DNA from: JAUWBF01 sp043815125
GTDB taxonomy: Bacteria; Verrucomicrobiota; Verrucomicrobiia; Opitutales; Opitutaceae
Direction of reading: 5' to 3'
Length of the DNA: 11,852 nucleotides
Assembly (NCBI GenBank): GCA_043815125.1
Contig: JBDRJH010000438.1
Coordinates: forward strand, 1-11,852
Positions 1-8,539 of this stretch are shown piece by piece (the stretch's first letter is position 1; every line of letters starts with the position of its first letter). The notes under the pieces were generated by a model. That model was not told the DNA's origin, did no database searches, and saw only the letters and a list, made by a program, of their open reading frames with translations. The position numbers and the translations under genes are program-made.

Positions 1-2229
<2,229 letters not shown>

Positions 2230-2255
2230 CGGAATGAAACCCGCCACCTTGAAGG

Positions 2256-2274
2256 ATTGACCGACACCGTCAAT
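2256..2274. promoter_or_regulatory. Short inverted repeat in the leuS-ribE divergent intergenic region
   Basis: The sequence shows ATTGAC, 7 bases, GTCAAT: a perfect 6-bp inverted repeat midway between the divergent starts of leuS and ribE. It could be a small operator, or part of overlapping -35 elements, since TTGAC-like hexamers occur on both strands. No convincing -10 partner is visible for either gene. The intergenic region of 102 bases is too short for, and shows no sign of, an FMN riboswitch. The functional assignment is weak inference. Confidence 0.25.
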
Positions 2275-2331
2275 GTCAGTCCTGAAACCGCTCCGACCGC
2301 CGTCGCTTTGTCCCTCTTTTAATTCACCAAC

Positions 2332-2925
2332 ATGTTCACCGGCATCATCGAAGAAACCGGCTCCGTGGTCGCCTTCACCGAGGCACCCGACGCCTGGAAA
2401 CTGCAAATCGCCGCCAAGGCCGTCCTGCAAGGCGCGGCCCTCGGCGACAGCATCGCGGTCAACGGCTGCTGCCTTACGGTGACCCGTTTCGACGCCGGGC
2501 ACCTGCACTTCGACGTCCTCTCCGAGACGCGCCGGCTGACCAATTTCCACGCGCTCGCGGCCGGCGCCCCCGTCAATCTCGAGCGCAGCCTGCGCTTCGA
2601 CGGCAAGGTCGGCGGCCACTTCGTCACCGGCCATATCGACGGACAGGGAGAAATCCTCGTATTTGAACAACGCGGCGCCGACCACTACCTGCAAATCCGC
2701 GGTCCCGCCGGCCTGGGCCGCTACCTCGTGCACAAGGGCAGCATCACCATCGACGGCATCTCGCTGACCGTGGCCGAGGTCGAGGGCGACACCTTCGCCG
2801 TCTGGCTCATCCCGCACACCGTCGCCGTGACCAACCTCCACTCGCGCCGTGCCGGCCAGCATGTGAACCTCGAGTTCGACCTGCTCGGCAAATACGTCGA
2901 AAAACTCCTCGCTCCGCGCGCCTGA
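2332..2925 (+). CDS. ribE: Riboflavin synthase, alpha subunit type
   Basis: It catalyses dismutation of two 6,7-dimethyl-8-ribityllumazine molecules into riboflavin and the pyrimidinedione, the last step of riboflavin synthesis. The protein has 197 residues, close to the family's usual 195-220. It begins with the diagnostic MFTGIIEETG and consists of two tandem lumazine-binding barrels. The repeat shows in the pair SIAVNGCCLTV (40-50) and SITIDGISLTV (137-147). GGHFVTGHID lies at the domain junction (94-103) and IPHTVAVTNL near the C-terminus (160-169). The ATG is fixed by the conserved N-terminus. The leader just upstream is pyrimidine- and A-rich, without a Shine-Dalgarno sequence. The glycosylase gene follows after 28 bases, so the two are probably co-transcribed. 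Other riboflavin genes are not in the window. Some genomes call this gene ribC. Confidence 0.96.
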   Translation: MFTGIIEETGSVVAFTEAPDAWKLQIAAKAVLQGAALGDSIAVNGCCLTVTRFDAGHLHFDVLSETRRLTNFHALAAGAPVNLERSLRFDGKVGGHFVTGHIDGQGEILVFEQRGADHYLQIRGPAGLGRYLVHKGSITIDGISLTVAEVEGDTFAVWLIPHTVAVTNLHSRRAGQHVNLEFDLLGKYVEKLLAPRA

Positions 2926-2953
2926 CCGGCCTCGGCTTTTCCGCGACCCAACG

Positions 2954-3874
2954 ATGCGCGCCTCCCTGCAAGCCCTCACCGACGAACTCCGCCGCCTCAA
3001 GGCCGGCGGCGTGAGCGCGCTGTCCGTCTCGGAGGAAAGCCTGCAACGCCTGCGCGCCGTCGTCGCCGCGCGTCGTCCCCCCCAGTCGGCCGATCCGCTG
3101 CCCGCCGCCTCCGCGTCCGGACCGAGCCGAGCCGCGCGGCTGACCCCGCCCGCCCCGGAGGCCATGCCGCCCGCCAAGCCCCCCGCGCCGAGCCTGCCGC
3201 CGCCTCCCGTCGTCACGCTGCCCGCCGATGGTGACAAGTCCGCCCGCCTGGCCTGGCTCCACGACTACGTTGTCAACCACCCGGTCGTCACCGCCAATCT
3301 CCGCCCCGGCAAACGCGCCGTGCTCGGCGTCGGCAACCCCGACGCCGCCGTCATGTTTGTCGGCGAGGCCCCCGGCGCCGAGGAGGAGATTCAGGGCGAA
3401 CCCTTCGTCGGTCCCGCCGGCCAGCTGCTCGACAAGATGATCGGCGCGATGGGCCTGCAGCGCGGAGACGTCTACATCGGCAACATCATGAACTGGCGTC
3501 CCCAGTTGCCGAATACACCCGACGGCGGCGAACAGATCGGCAACCGGCCGCCCACCCCCGAGGAACTCGCCTTCTGCCTCCCGTTCCTGCGCGCGCAGAT
3601 CGAGATCGTGCGGCCCCGCCTGCTCGTCGCTCTCGGATCCACCGCCGCGCAGGGATTGCTCGGTCCCGGCTCGTTCACCGCGCTCGGCCAGGTCCGCGGC
3701 AAGTGGCACGACTTCAACGGCAAGCCCGCGATGGTCACCTACCACCCCTCCTACATCCTGCGCAACAACTCCAACCGCTCCAAGCGCATGATCTGGGAGG
3801 ATCTCCTCAAGGTCATGGAACGCGCCGACATCGCCATCAGCGAACGGCAGCGCGGCTATTTTCTCGGCAAATGA
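2954..3874 (+). CDS. Uracil-DNA glycosylase, family 4-like, lacking the Fe-S cysteines
   Basis: This base-excision repair enzyme of the uracil-DNA glycosylase superfamily is expected to remove uracil from DNA. It has 306 residues. Residues 1-95 are a poorly conserved Ala/Pro-rich extension, common in this family. The glycosylase core starts near 98: GEAPGAEEE (137-145) is the family-4 active-site loop, followed by GEPFVGPAGQLLDKM, then NRPPTPEE (197-204), RPRLLVALG (220-228) and HPSYILR (264-270). Standard family 4 enzymes bind a 4Fe-4S cluster through four Cys. This protein has only one Cys (C208); the canonical N-terminal pair is absent and the third position is Trp181 in NIMNWRP. About 13 extra residues (184-196) sit next to that site. 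The core motifs look intact, so it is probably an active divergent subclass rather than a pseudogene. Its TGA overlaps the next ATG, implying translational coupling. Confidence 0.85.
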   Translation: MRASLQALTDELRRLKAGGVSALSVSEESLQRLRAVVAARRPPQSADPLPAASASGPSRAARLTPPAPEAMPPAKPPAPSLPPPPVVTLPADGDKSARLAWLHDYVVNHPVVTANLRPGKRAVLGVGNPDAAVMFVGEAPGAEEEIQGEPFVGPAGQLLDKMIGAMGLQRGDVYIGNIMNWRPQLPNTPDGGEQIGNRPPTPEELAFCLPFLRAQIEIVRPRLLVALGSTAAQGLLGPGSFTALGQVRGKWHDFNGKPAMVTYHPSYILRNNSNRSKRMIWEDLLKVMERADIAISERQRGYFLGK

Positions 3875-5523
3875 AATCACCGCTTCTGGTCTCACTGTGC
3901 GTGTCCGCGTCGCTGTCTCTCGCCGGTTGCGCCGTCCTGCGAACCCCGGCGCGCGAACCCGCCCCGCGGTCATCGTCCGCCGCGCCCGCTCCCGGCGCCA
4001 CCATCGCCGTTCCCGAGCCCCCCTCGCCGGCTCCGGCCGGCGCCTCCACCGGCATCGACCGCGTGGCCGTCACATCCTTCGACGGCCTGCGCAGACTCGC
4101 CGCGCTCACCGCCTCCGCGCCCTACGCGGCGCCGGATCCGGCGGACGTGCCCGCCGTCTTGCGTGAGCTGAACTACGACCAATACCGCGACATCCGCTTT
4201 GACCCCGGCCACGCCTGGTGGGGCCGCGATCCGGCGCGTCCCTTTCAACTCCAGTTCTTTCACCCCGGCTTCCTCTATAACCAGACCGTGCGCATCGACG
4301 AGATCGCCGACGGCACCTCGCGCCCCGTTCCCTTCGACACGGACCGGTTCAACTACGGCAAAAACCGGATTCCCGCCGGCCTGCCCGACACGCTCGGCTT
4401 CACCGGATTCCGCGTGCATCACGCGCTCAACAACCCCGACTACCTCGACGAGCTGATCGTGTTCCAGGGCGCCAGCTACTTCCGCGCGCTCGGCCGCGGC
4501 ATGTTCTACGGGCTCTCCGCGCGCGGCGTCGCCATCAACACCGCCGGTCCCTCCGGCGAGGAGTTCCCCGCCTTCACCCGCTTCTGGGTCAGGCGGCCCG
4601 ACATCGGCGCCGACACGCTCGACATCCTCGCCTTGCTCGACGGTCCCTCGCTGACCGGCGCCTATCGTTTCACCGTGCGTCCCGGCGAGGCCACCGTCAT
4701 CGATGTCGAGGCCGAGCTGCATCCGCGCAAGGCCGTCGACGTGCTCGGCGTCGCCCCGCTCACCAGCATGTTTTGGTATGGCGAGAACAGCGCCGACCGC
4801 CGCGGCGACTTCCGGCCCGAGGTGCACGACTCCGACGGTCTGCTCATCAACCGCGGCGACGGCGAGTGGCTCTGGCGTCCGCTGGAAAATCCCCCCGGCG
4901 TGCGCGTGGCCGACTTCGCGGACCATAACCCGCGCGGTTTCGGCCTCGTGCAACGCGACCGCGCCTTCGGTTCCTACGAGGACCTTGAGGCCCACTACCA
5001 CGACCGCCCCAGCCTCTGGGTCGAGCCGGTCGGCGACTGGGGCGCCGGCCGCGTGCGCCTGGTCGAGCTGCCCACGCCCGACGAGACCAACGACAACATC
5101 GTCGCCTTCTGGGTGCCCGATCAACCCGCGGTCGCCGGCCGCCCGCTGCGCTTCGCCTACCGCCTGCACTGGTTCATGGAAAACCACGGCGGCGCCATCA
5201 CCCCCCCCGCCGGCTACACCAAGGCTACCCGCATCGGCTCGCTCGTCTTCGACCGGTCCGCGGGCAAACGCTTCGTCATCGACTTCGCCGGCGATGCGCT
5301 CGCCGGCCGCCTCGGCAAACACGAACCCGTCGCCGAGCTCTCCGCCGGCGACACCGCTCGCATCGTCACCCGCCATCTCCAGCACAATCCGCACGACGAC
5401 AGCTGGCGCCTGTCCTTTCTCATTGAGTCCGACCAGCCCGGCCGCCCGGTCGAGCTGCGCGCCTACCTGCGCTCCGGCGACGACGTCCTGACCGAGACCT
5501 GGAGCTACCGATGGATTCCCTGA
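3871..5523 (+). CDS. opgG: OpgG/MdoG-family glucan biosynthesis protein with lipoprotein signal
   Basis: MdoG-family proteins act in the periplasm in synthesis of osmoregulated periplasmic glucans, probably branching or modifying the beta-glucan backbone made by the OpgH glucosyltransferase. The 550-residue product starts at the ATG overlapping the glycosylase stop (ATGA); reading upstream would lose the signal peptide. Residues 1-20 form a hydrophobic signal ending in a lipobox LAGC with Cys20. Residues 21-65 are a Pro/Ala linker. The MdoG domain runs from about 68 to the end: LNYDQYRDIRFDP (100-112), APLTSMFWYGEN (295-306), FGLVQRDRAFGSYEDLEA (357-374), RPSLWVEPVGDWG (379-391) and ETNDNIVAFWVP (405-416). 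Alpha-, beta- and gammaproteobacterial OpgG usually has a cleavable, non-lipoprotein signal, so a lipid anchor is unusual. No opgH is in the window. An OpgD-like role cannot be excluded. A run of eight C at 5201-5208 lies in frame. Confidence 0.9.
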   Translation: MKSPLLVSLCVSASLSLAGCAVLRTPAREPAPRSSSAAPAPGATIAVPEPPSPAPAGASTGIDRVAVTSFDGLRRLAALTASAPYAAPDPADVPAVLRELNYDQYRDIRFDPGHAWWGRDPARPFQLQFFHPGFLYNQTVRIDEIADGTSRPVPFDTDRFNYGKNRIPAGLPDTLGFTGFRVHHALNNPDYLDELIVFQGASYFRALGRGMFYGLSARGVAINTAGPSGEEFPAFTRFWVRRPDIGADTLDILALLDGPSLTGAYRFTVRPGEATVIDVEAELHPRKAVDVLGVAPLTSMFWYGENSADRRGDFRPEVHDSDGLLINRGDGEWLWRPLENPPGVRVADFADHNPRGFGLVQRDRAFGSYEDLEAHYHDRPSLWVEPVGDWGAGRVRLVELPTPDETNDNIVAFWVPDQPAVAGRPLRFAYRLHWFMENHGGAITPPAGYTKATRIGSLVFDRSAGKRFVIDFAGDALAGRLGKHEPVAELSAGDTARIVTRHLQHNPHDDSWRLSFLIESDQPGRPVELRAYLRSGDDVLTETWSYRWIP

Positions 5524-5540
5524 ACGGACCGGTCGTTGTT

Positions 5541-5623
5541 CCGGTAGGCAGCCTGCTCGCAGGCGCGATTCACGTTCGCTTCGAAATAACCGTCATCGCG
5601 CCTGCAGGCAGGCTGCCTACCGG
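5541..5623. repeat. REPIN-like element: two REP palindromes in inverted orientation
   Basis: Two 29-base arms (5541-5569 and 5595-5623) are reverse complements at 27 of 29 positions, separated by 25 bases. Each arm is itself a REP-like unit: GTAG (5544-5547; complement CTAC at 5617-5620), then GCA, then a small palindrome (GCCTGC-TC-GCAGGC on the left, GCCTGCAGGC on the right). A GTAG tetranucleotide beside a short hairpin, in inverted pairs, is the known layout of REP/REPIN elements mobilised by RAYT (TnpA-REP) transposases. It begins 18 bases after the opgG stop, a typical REP position, and may also end or stabilise that transcript. No transposase is in the window, so family membership is inferred from structure. 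Confidence 0.7.
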
Positions 5624-5630
5624 ATACGGC

Positions 5631-5658
5631 CTAGCACAAAGCGGTATCGCGCTAGCAC
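5631..5658 (+). promoter_or_regulatory. Direct repeat CTAGCAC x2, 21-bp spacing: candidate AraC-type operator
   Basis: CTAGCAC occurs at 5631-5637 and exactly again at 5652-5658. Their starts are 21 bp apart, two helical turns, the spacing of the araI1-araI2 half-sites bound by E. coli AraC. The second copy extends to CGCTAGCACG (5650-5659), which recurs exactly on the minus strand at 7240-7249 in front of the AraC-type gene. It lies 66 bases before the cupin start, a reasonable activator position. That the local regulator binds here is inference. Confidence 0.45.
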
Positions 5659-5724
5659 GCTTCCGATTGCCCGGGCGCTTTGGACTGGCCCGGTGACGGA
5701 CGGCTCGCGCACGCTGGCGGTCCT

Positions 5725-6189
5725 ATGATCATTGCAGACCTTGCCAAAATCCCCGGGGGCACGTTCCCCGCCCGTCGCATGGGCCGCGGCCTCGTCGGCC
5801 AGGCCACTCAGCCCATCCAGGCCAAGGGTTTTTCCATGGGCTACTCCATCCTGGAGCCCCGCGGCGGCCAGGTGCCGTGGCACAACCAGGAGCAGGAGGA
5901 GGTCTACTTCATCGTGCAGGGCGAGGGACAGATCTGCGTCGACAACGAATGCTCGCCCATCAAGGCCGGCCAGGCCGTCTACATGCCGCCCGGCAAGTTT
6001 CACCAACTCACCAACACCGGCGACGAGCCCATGCACATGATGTATGTGTATTGCCCGGGTGGTGACGTCGCCCACTGGCGCCAGGAGCTCAACGGCACCC
6101 TGCCGCCCGCCGGCAGCGAGGGCATTCCGCCGCTCCCCGAGGGCGCCGCCCCGCAGTGGCTCGGCACGACCCCGAGCCCCGAGCTCTGA
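5725..6189 (+). CDS. Small single-domain cupin protein
   Basis: This is a 154-residue cupin_2-type beta-barrel protein; its substrate is not recognisable. Motif 2 is textbook: G82, then PPGKFH (88-93) and N97, fitting G-x5-P-x-G-x2-H-x3-N. Motif 1 is modified: W52-H53-N54-Q55 through E59 and VQGEG, so Gln55 replaces the second His of HxH. Metal ligands would then be H53, Q55, E59 and H93. The C-terminal 35 residues are Pro/Gly-rich, with no signal peptide or membrane segment. ATG 5725 was chosen because MIIADLAKIPGGTFPARR starts like a cupin; 15 upstream in-frame codons run into the regulatory region. A strong terminator follows 67 bases after the stop. With an AraC-type cupin-sensor regulator convergent downstream, it may handle a sugar or sugar acid, as many single-domain cupins do, but this is only inference. 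Confidence 0.8.
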   Translation: MIIADLAKIPGGTFPARRMGRGLVGQATQPIQAKGFSMGYSILEPRGGQVPWHNQEQEEVYFIVQGEGQICVDNECSPIKAGQAVYMPPGKFHQLTNTGDEPMHMMYVYCPGGDVAHWRQELNGTLPPAGSEGIPPLPEGAAPQWLGTTPSPEL

Positions 6190-6209
6190 GGCTGTCTGGA
6201 TTTAATTTA

Positions 6210-6409
6210 GAACCACGAAGGGCACGAAGATTCACGAAGCCTGAAGTGCTCACATCGCGCCGGCCGCCTTGGCCGGCGCTTTTTATTGCCAACCGCAAAA
6301 GGCGCGAAAAATCGCGAAAACCGGATCGGAAAATTCGCGGCCATTCGCGCCCTTTGCGGTTCAGAAACTCCGCCTGCCGCTTCGTGTCTCTTCGTGCACT
6401 TCGTGGATC
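6210..6409. repeat. Nested inverted-repeat element with CACGAAG heptamers
   Basis: The outer arms, 6210-6239 and 6380-6409, are reverse complements at 26 of 30 bases. Each holds three CACGAAG heptamers: at 6214, 6223 and 6233 on plus, and as CTTCGTG at 6380, 6390 and 6399. The inner arms, 6291-6320 and 6332-6361, pair at 23 of 30 bases around an 11-base loop and start with AACCGCAAA. The cupin terminator sits between the left outer and left inner arms. The whole could fold into a long two-stage hairpin between convergent genes. It has no coding capacity. Similar CACGAAG and CGCAAAG strings are familiar to me from intergenic DNA of several bacterial phyla. Whether it is one mobile unit or two repeat pairs is unknown. 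Confidence 0.65.
6257..6284 (+). terminator. Rho-independent terminator after the cupin gene
   Basis: A perfect 9-bp stem GCGCCGGCC / GGCCGGCGC (6257-6265 with 6271-6279) encloses loop GCCTT and is followed by five T. It lies 67 bases beyond the cupin stop, in the right orientation to end that transcript before the convergent araC-type gene. The inner inverted repeat just downstream may serve transcripts arriving on the other strand. Confidence 0.85.
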
Positions 6410-6441
6410 AATGGATCAATAAAACCAGCAGTTCCCGCGGT

Positions 6442-7227
6442 TCACCCGCGATGCTGCCGCCGCCAGTAGCCGGGGGGGGTGCCGGTCTGCTTGCGAAACC
6501 AACGTGTGAAATAGTTCGGGTCCTCGAAGCCCGCGCGCGTCGCCGCCTCGGCGATGCTGTCCGAACTCATCAACGCCGCCTGCGCCGCCTGCAATCGCTC
6601 CTGGTCGCGCAGTGCCCGCAGGCCCAGGCCGTGCTCGCGTTTCAAGCGTCTGCTGAGCGCGTCGCGCACGTAGCCGGTTTCCTTGGCGAGTTCATTGAGC
6701 CCGCGGTTGTCGCGCAGCCCCTGCCGCACTCGCTCGACCAGCGGCTGGCCGGCGACGGCGGCGGACGGGGGAGCCGCCGGCGCGGACGGCTCCAGCAACC
6801 GGGCGATCACCGCGATGATCGCCGGATAGTCGGACAGGGTGGGGCGCCCCTTGGTCGGCACCCTCGCCAGCAGACCGTGCAGCTCGTTGAGCGATTGCTG
6901 CGGCAGCTTGCGGTGAATCATGCGGGTGGACTTGGCCGCCTTGTGGTAGTCGAGCACCAGACAGAGCGGACGACTGCCGCCCATCATCTTGTAGCCGTGC
7001 TCGACACCCGGGGGGATGATGAACAGGTCGCCCGCGCGCGCCTCGTGCGGCCGGTCGCGCACCAACTGGTTGCCCTGGCCGCTCAAAAACAGAATCAGCT
7101 GGGTGAACTCATGCGTGTGCGGCGCCACCTCGGCCTCGCGGTGACGGTTCAGCTGCAACTTGCGCAGGACAAAACCCAGCGCCTGGATTTCGATTTTCTG
7201 AATGAGGATGGGACTCCAAGCCAGCAT
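6442..7227 (-). CDS. AraC/XylS-family transcriptional regulator with N-terminal cupin sensor
   Basis: This is a 261-residue ligand-responsive transcription factor. The N-terminal half is a cupin sensor domain: HTHE at 37-40 and AGDLFIIPPGVEHGY at 65-79, the arrangement of the AraC arabinose-binding fold. A variable linker with an Ala/Pro-rich patch (147-160) follows. The C-terminal AraC domain has two helix-turn-helix units: LNELAKETGYVRDALSRRLK (177-196) and SIAEAATRAGFEDPNYFTRW (224-243), then FRKQTGTPPGYWRR. Length and order fit sugar-catabolism regulators. The gene diverges from the Gfo/Idh/MocA gene with 133 bases between starts, the usual sign that it controls that neighbour. It converges on the cupin gene. 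No Shine-Dalgarno sequence precedes ATG 7225-7227. A candidate operator sits 13 bases upstream, which would allow autoregulation. Eight G on the plus strand (6472-6479) are read in frame near the C-terminus. The ligand is unknown. Confidence 0.92.
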   Translation of the reverse strand: MLAWSPILIQKIEIQALGFVLRKLQLNRHREAEVAPHTHEFTQLILFLSGQGNQLVRDRPHEARAGDLFIIPPGVEHGYKMMGGSRPLCLVLDYHKAAKSTRMIHRKLPQQSLNELHGLLARVPTKGRPTLSDYPAIIAVIARLLEPSAPAAPPSAAVAGQPLVERVRQGLRDNRGLNELAKETGYVRDALSRRLKREHGLGLRALRDQERLQAAQAALMSSDSIAEAATRAGFEDPNYFTRWFRKQTGTPPGYWRRQHRG

Positions 7228-7239
7228 GGTTGTCGGTTT

Positions 7240-7268
7240 CGTGCTAGCGAAGGTCGGAAACGTTCTAA
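7240..7268 (-). promoter_or_regulatory. Candidate AraC-type operator in the divergent intergenic region
   Basis: Read on the minus strand, TTAGAAC (7268-7262) is followed after 14 bases by CTAGCAC (7247-7241), a 21-bp half-site spacing with 5 of 7 bases shared. CTAGCAC lies in the 10-mer CGCTAGCACG that also precedes the cupin gene. The site starts 13 bases before the regulator's ATG and ends 92 bases before the oxidoreductase's. The position suits autorepression and activation of the divergent gene. The rest of the 133-base region holds a pyrimidine-rich leader (7321-7360) and no clear promoter hexamers. Confidence 0.4.
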
Positions 7269-7360
7269 CCGCAAGCCCCGCTTTCAGCTAGACTGCATTC
7301 ACCCGCAAACAACCCCTTGCGCAAACCCTCGCTCCCTTTCTCCACACCTCCTACCTTACC

Positions 7361-8515
7361 ATGACCACGCACAAAGTCGGCATCATCATGAACGGCGTCA
7401 CCGGACGCATGGGCACCAACCAGCATCTCCTGCGCTCCATCGCGGCGATCATCAAGCAGGGCGGCATCAAGCTCTCCGACGACGAGGTCATCATGCCCGA
7501 TCCGATCCTGGTCGGTCGCAGCGCCTCCAAGCTCGCCGCGCTCGCCATCCGCGCCGGCCTGCCCGAGGACCGCATCACCACCAACCTCGACGCCGCCCTG
7601 GCCGATCCGGCCAACATCATCTACTTCGACTCCACCCTCACCGGCCAGCGCCCCAACGGCGTGCGCAAGGCCATCAAGGCCGGCAAGCACATCTACTGCG
7701 AAAAGCCCACCGCCACCACCTCCAAGGAGGCCCTCGCCCTCTACAACGAGGTCACCGCCGCCGGTCTCAAGAACGGCGTCGTGCAGGACAAGCTCTGGCT
7801 GCCCGGCCTCGTGAAGCTCCAGTGGCTCATCGACCAGGGCTTCTTCGGCAAGATCCTCTCCGTGCGCGGCGAGTTCGGCTACTGGGTCTTCACCGGCGAA
7901 CACGAGAAACTCCAGCGCCCCTCGTGGAACTACCGCAAGGAGGACGACGGCGGCATCATCGTCGACATGATCTGTCACTGGCAGTATGTCATCCAGAACC
8001 TCTTCGGCGACATCAAGAGCCTCACCTGCCTCGGCGCCACCCACATCCCGCAGCGTTGGGACGAGGCCGGCAAGCCCTACAAGTGCACCGCCGACGACGC
8101 CGCCTACGCGACCTTCGAGCTGCACAACGGCACCATCCTGCACTTCAACTCCTCCTGGGCCACTCGCGTCGACCGCGACGACCTGCTCACCCTGCACGTC
8201 GACGGCACCCACGGCACCGCCGTCGCCGGCCTGCGCGACTGCAAGGCCCAGAGCCTCGCGGCCACCCCGCGCTGTATTTGGAATCCGGATATCGACAGCC
8301 CGATCGACTACAAGGACGGCTGGACCCGCGTGCCCGACCAGGGCGTTTACGACAACGCCTTCAAAGTGCAGTGGGAACTCTTCCTCAAGCACGTCGTCAA
8401 GGACGAGCCTTTCCCGTGGAACCTCAAGGAAGGCGCCAAGGGCGTGCAGCTCGCCGAGCTCGCGCTCGACTCCTGGGCCAAGCGCGCCTGGGTCGACGTG
8501 CCCGTCCTCGACTGA
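7361..8515 (+). CDS. Gfo/Idh/MocA-family NAD(P)-dependent oxidoreductase
   Basis: This is a 384-residue dehydrogenase of the glucose-fructose oxidoreductase / inositol dehydrogenase superfamily, which oxidises or reduces sugars and sugar derivatives. The N-terminal Rossmann fold carries the glycine-rich turn GIIMNGVTGRMG (7-18). The signature EKP is in CEKPTATT (113-120). The C-terminal domain has DGGIIVDMICHW (196-207), with D202 and H206 at the positions of the family's catalytic Asp/His. Length is usual. There is no signal peptide, so it is cytoplasmic. ATG 7361 gives a complete Rossmann strand and follows a pyrimidine-rich leader without a Shine-Dalgarno sequence. It diverges from an AraC-type regulator, so it is probably an inducible sugar or polyol catabolic gene. 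It is alone in its transcript, since a terminator and an unrelated peptidase follow. The substrate cannot be read from sequence. Confidence 0.93.
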   Translation: MTTHKVGIIMNGVTGRMGTNQHLLRSIAAIIKQGGIKLSDDEVIMPDPILVGRSASKLAALAIRAGLPEDRITTNLDAALADPANIIYFDSTLTGQRPNGVRKAIKAGKHIYCEKPTATTSKEALALYNEVTAAGLKNGVVQDKLWLPGLVKLQWLIDQGFFGKILSVRGEFGYWVFTGEHEKLQRPSWNYRKEDDGGIIVDMICHWQYVIQNLFGDIKSLTCLGATHIPQRWDEAGKPYKCTADDAAYATFELHNGTILHFNSSWATRVDRDDLLTLHVDGTHGTAVAGLRDCKAQSLAATPRCIWNPDIDSPIDYKDGWTRVPDQGVYDNAFKVQWELFLKHVVKDEPFPWNLKEGAKGVQLAELALDSWAKRAWVDVPVLD

Positions 8516-8539
8516 CCGATTTTCCATAACATCCCCTCT

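Noticed and set aside
2230..2331. FMN riboswitch ahead of ribE
   Set aside because: The leader is at most about 100 bases and lacks the conserved RFN blocks such as AGGGGCGGGG-type and GATTCCG-type elements.
2807..3973. Long minus-strand ORF opposite ribE and the glycosylase; similar ones at 3970-5394, 7265-8527, 9310-10554 and 10551-11726
   Set aside because: All are antisense shadows of recognised genes, with biased Gly/Arg/Val/Asp/Ala-rich translations and no domains.
5201..5208. Phase-variable homopolymers: C8 in opgG and G8 at 6472-6479 in the AraC-type gene
   Set aside because: Both genes are in frame and such runs are expected at proline/glycine codons in this composition; there is no positive sign of phase variation.
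5511..5696. Small 61-codon ORF after opgG
   Set aside because: It overlaps the opgG end, the REPIN-like repeat and the candidate operator; the translation has no recognisable features.
6210..6409. CRISPR array
   Set aside because: The repeated unit is only 7 bases with 2-3 base gaps and is mirrored as inverted copies, with no unique spacers and no cas gene.
6286..8529. A 747-codon plus-strand ORF spanning the araC antisense and an alternate frame of the oxidoreductase
   Set aside because: It crosses a repeat element, the antisense strand of one gene and the wrong frame of another; its second half is an Arg/His-rich frame-shift shadow.
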